This document shows positions 62,350 through 64,000 of a stretch of DNA of 64,000 nt, one piece after another (the first letter of the stretch is position 1; each line of letters starts with the position of its first letter). A program made the position numbers and the translations under genes. This DNA is from Methylomonas sp. LW13 (lineage in GTDB: Bacteria; Pseudomonadota; Gammaproteobacteria; Methylococcales; Methylomonadaceae). The notes under the pieces are model-generated. The model saw only the letters and a program-made list of their open reading frames with translations. It made no database searches and was not told where the DNA came from. The stretch is from contig NZ_CP033381.1 in NCBI RefSeq assembly GCF_016865255.1, positions 1,116,001 to 1,180,000 on the forward strand, in the 5' to 3' direction.

Positions 62350-64000
62350 GCCACGAAATCGAGTTAAAAGGCTGCGCACCTACGCCGCTGGCCCATTACC
62401 TGAAGGCGCTGGGCATATTACGTTTGGTCGCGGAGCAGAAAGACCCGAATGCCAAAGGTCGCTGGCGGGACGAGGCCTTTCTGTTGCAAAGCAGTTTGGA
62501 TAAAGAAAGCCTATTGCGGTTTTTTCTGGAGGAGTATCAACCTACACCAATTTTGACACCCTGGAATGGTCGTGGCGGCTTTTTAGAAGGTGACGATGAA
62601 GAAAAAGATGGGGATGACGAAGGTGGCGGACGTAAGGGGGCGCAAATGGTAGCGCTTTATACGGGTAATGTTCACGAACGGTTTGCAGACATCAAACTGG
62701 CATTAACCCAAATCGCAACCAATAAAACGCTCTCGGAGTTAAATCGAAGTCGTGCGCGTTTTAAAGTTCTTGATAAGTTAAAAAAAGCTAAGAAAGTGCT
62801 TTCGGACGACGAAACGAAAGAACATAAGACATTAGAACTTCTTATCAAAACTACCAAACGCGACTTACTCCAATCACTGCGCAATGATTTAGCAGGTTCG
62901 ATTTTAAATTGGTTTGACGCTTGCCAGATTGTTGGGGAACGGCTAATGCATGCTCCGTTACTTGGAACTGGTGGTTTGGACGGTAGCATGGATTTTGGCG
63001 TTAATTATCTTGAGCGTTTAAGTCACCTAGTGGAAGTTTTAGAAACTGGCGAACCTAAACCTTGGGCAAATTCATTGCTAGAGCAATCGTTATTTCAGGA
63101 ATCTACCCCTTTTATACCCATTTGGATTCCAGGACAGTTTGCACCAGGAAATATCGGCGCACCAAATTCATCTACCGGATTTTCCGGAGATTCCCGAGAC
63201 AATCATTGGGATTATCTATTTACGCTGGAGGGTTCAATATTATTCGCTACCGCAGCAACAAAGCGATTACAAAGCGCTAGCGATGGCGCATTAAGCTACC
63301 CCTTCACTGTTAAAGCAATCGGGTCAGGAAGTGGCGCTAATAGTGCGCCCGATGTCGATCCGAAGAAAACTCGAGCGGAAATTTGGCTTCCTTTGTGGAA
63401 TAAATCATCAAGCTTGGATGAATTGAGAATTTTATTTCAGGAGGGTAGAACAACTGTAGGTCGCAAACCAGCCAAAGACGGCTTGGACTTCGCGCGTGCG
63501 GTGGCGTCCTTGGGCGTGGATCGCGGCATTACCGAATTTCAACGCTACGGATTCATGATGCGTTCCGGTAAATCCTATCTGGCTACACCGATAAGCCGGA
63601 TTGCAACGCGCGCCAATCCATCGGCAGAATTGATTAACGATTTGGAACGCAACCGCTTTTTGGACAGTTTGCGCCGCTTTGCCCGCAGTGACAAAGCGTC
63701 GGCGCGATTGGCCTCATTGGCGCATCAACTGGAAAACCGTTTGTTCGACCTCACGCGCGGCGCGGATCGTCGGGTTTGCCAAGACATTTTGATGTTACTC
63801 GGCAAAATTCAACGCACTGTCAGTATCAGCTCGAAAGCGAAAGAGGAAATTCATCAACCGATACCCTTATTAAGCTCGCAATGGCTGATGGCCAGCGACG
63901 ATGCCAGCTCAGAGTTTCGTTTGGCCTGCGCTTTGGCCGGCTTAAAAGCCGTTGGCGGCGGAGCAAAAAAATCCGCATTGCAGGAAAGCCCTACCGAATC
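62346..64000 (+). CDS. csx17: Csx17/Cas8g, large Cascade subunit of type I-G (partial, 3' end outside window)
   Basis: 551 codons visible, frame open to the edge. The start LKGCAPTPLAHYLKALGILRLVAEQKDP is the Csx17 signature, followed by PTPILTPWNGRGGF and, further on, FQRYGFMMRSGKSYLATP. ATGA overlap with cas3 shows translational coupling. The stretch around 62640-63440 is more AT-rich than the flanks and holds Lys-rich helices, which suggests a mosaic history. The remaining cas genes and the array should lie beyond the window. Confidence 0.95.
   Translation, partial: MSHEIELKGCAPTPLAHYLKALGILRLVAEQKDPNAKGRWRDEAFLLQSSLDKESLLRFFLEEYQPTPILTPWNGRGGFLEGDDEEKDGDDEGGGRKGAQMVALYTGNVHERFADIKLALTQIATNKTLSELNRSRARFKVLDKLKKAKKVLSDDETKEHKTLELLIKTTKRDLLQSLRNDLAGSILNWFDACQIVGERLMHAPLLGTGGLDGSMDFGVNYLERLSHLVEVLETGEPKPWANSLLEQSLFQESTPFIPIWIPGQFAPGNIGAPNSSTGFSGDSRDNHWDYLFTLEGSILFATAATKRLQSASDGALSYPFTVKAIGSGSGANSAPDVDPKKTRAEIWLPLWNKSSSLDELRILFQEGRTTVGRKPAKDGLDFARAVASLGVDRGITEFQRYGFMMRSGKSYLATPISRIATRANPSAELINDLERNRFLDSLRRFARSDKASARLASLAHQLENRLFDLTRGADRRVCQDILMLLGKIQRTVSISSKAKEEIHQPIPLLSSQWLMASDDASSEFRLACALAGLKAVGGGAKKSALQESPTE

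Overview
The window reads as a chromosomal segment of a type I (gammaproteobacterial) methanotroph, most like Methylomonas and its relatives. Pointers are a hopanoid block with squalene-hopene cyclase, HpnH, HpnG and a HpnO-type aminotransferase, a one-enzyme squalene synthase, a Fae-family protein, a cytochrome P460-family protein, CopC/CopD, and proteobacterial versions of parE, trpS, lpxD, proA and rpiA. The genus is inferred; no rRNA or marker search was possible.

Layout. 1-15,750 is an isoprenoid/hopanoid region. A leftward operon runs squalene synthase - shc - hpnG - hpnO-like - copC - copD - dxs (first copy, cut by the window edge). Facing it rightward is hpnH - mlaC-like - mlaA. A second leftward operon, xseB - ispA - dxs (second copy) - apt, follows. 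The two dxs genes are in the same orientation, about 12.9 kb apart, and identical over at least 717 bp, so the hopanoid/copper block sits between two long direct repeats. Together these genes could supply DXP, farnesyl-PP, squalene, hopene, adenosylhopane and amino-hopanoids, plus a lipid-trafficking pair.

15,750-24,000 holds a secreted phage-tail-tube-like protein, parE, a small membrane protein, a CvfB-like S1 protein, cytochrome P460, a Fae-family protein, a flavin-binding protein, a DUF4336 protein and a small coiled-coil membrane protein. 24,000-25,150 is an AT-rich island with two unknown genes beside a palindrome-rich repeat. 25,260-35,160 is housekeeping: cysH and gshA, recQ, a DUF1249 protein, queD, a PilZ protein, trpS, a YdcF-like protein and an ABC exporter. 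35,165-37,150 is accessory: interspersed repeats, a DUF5677-like gene and a GNAT gene flanked by two related repeats.

37,150-48,250 carries bcp, a tripartite RND efflux operon, a two-component system facing away from it, a beta-carbonic anhydrase and three small envelope genes. 48,300-54,870 has rpiA, an isolated lpxD, a large membrane protein with a spermidine-synthase-like domain, two small AT-rich unknown genes and proA. 54,900-58,560 has an endonuclease/exonuclease/phosphatase-fold protein, a small membrane protein, a VOC protein and a cytochrome P450. 58,930 to the end is the start of a type I-G (formerly I-U) CRISPR-Cas operon: WYL regulator, cas3 with a C-terminal HD domain, and csx17/cas8g, which runs off the window.

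The least ordinary observations are the conversion-like dxs pair bracketing a hopanoid-copper block, a Sec-signal-bearing gp19-fold protein, an 11-residue C-terminal motif shared by MlaA and a small orphan lipoprotein, a Fae homologue without the usual catalytic histidine, and several families of short palindromic repeats. No tRNA, rRNA, transposase or CRISPR array was recognised.
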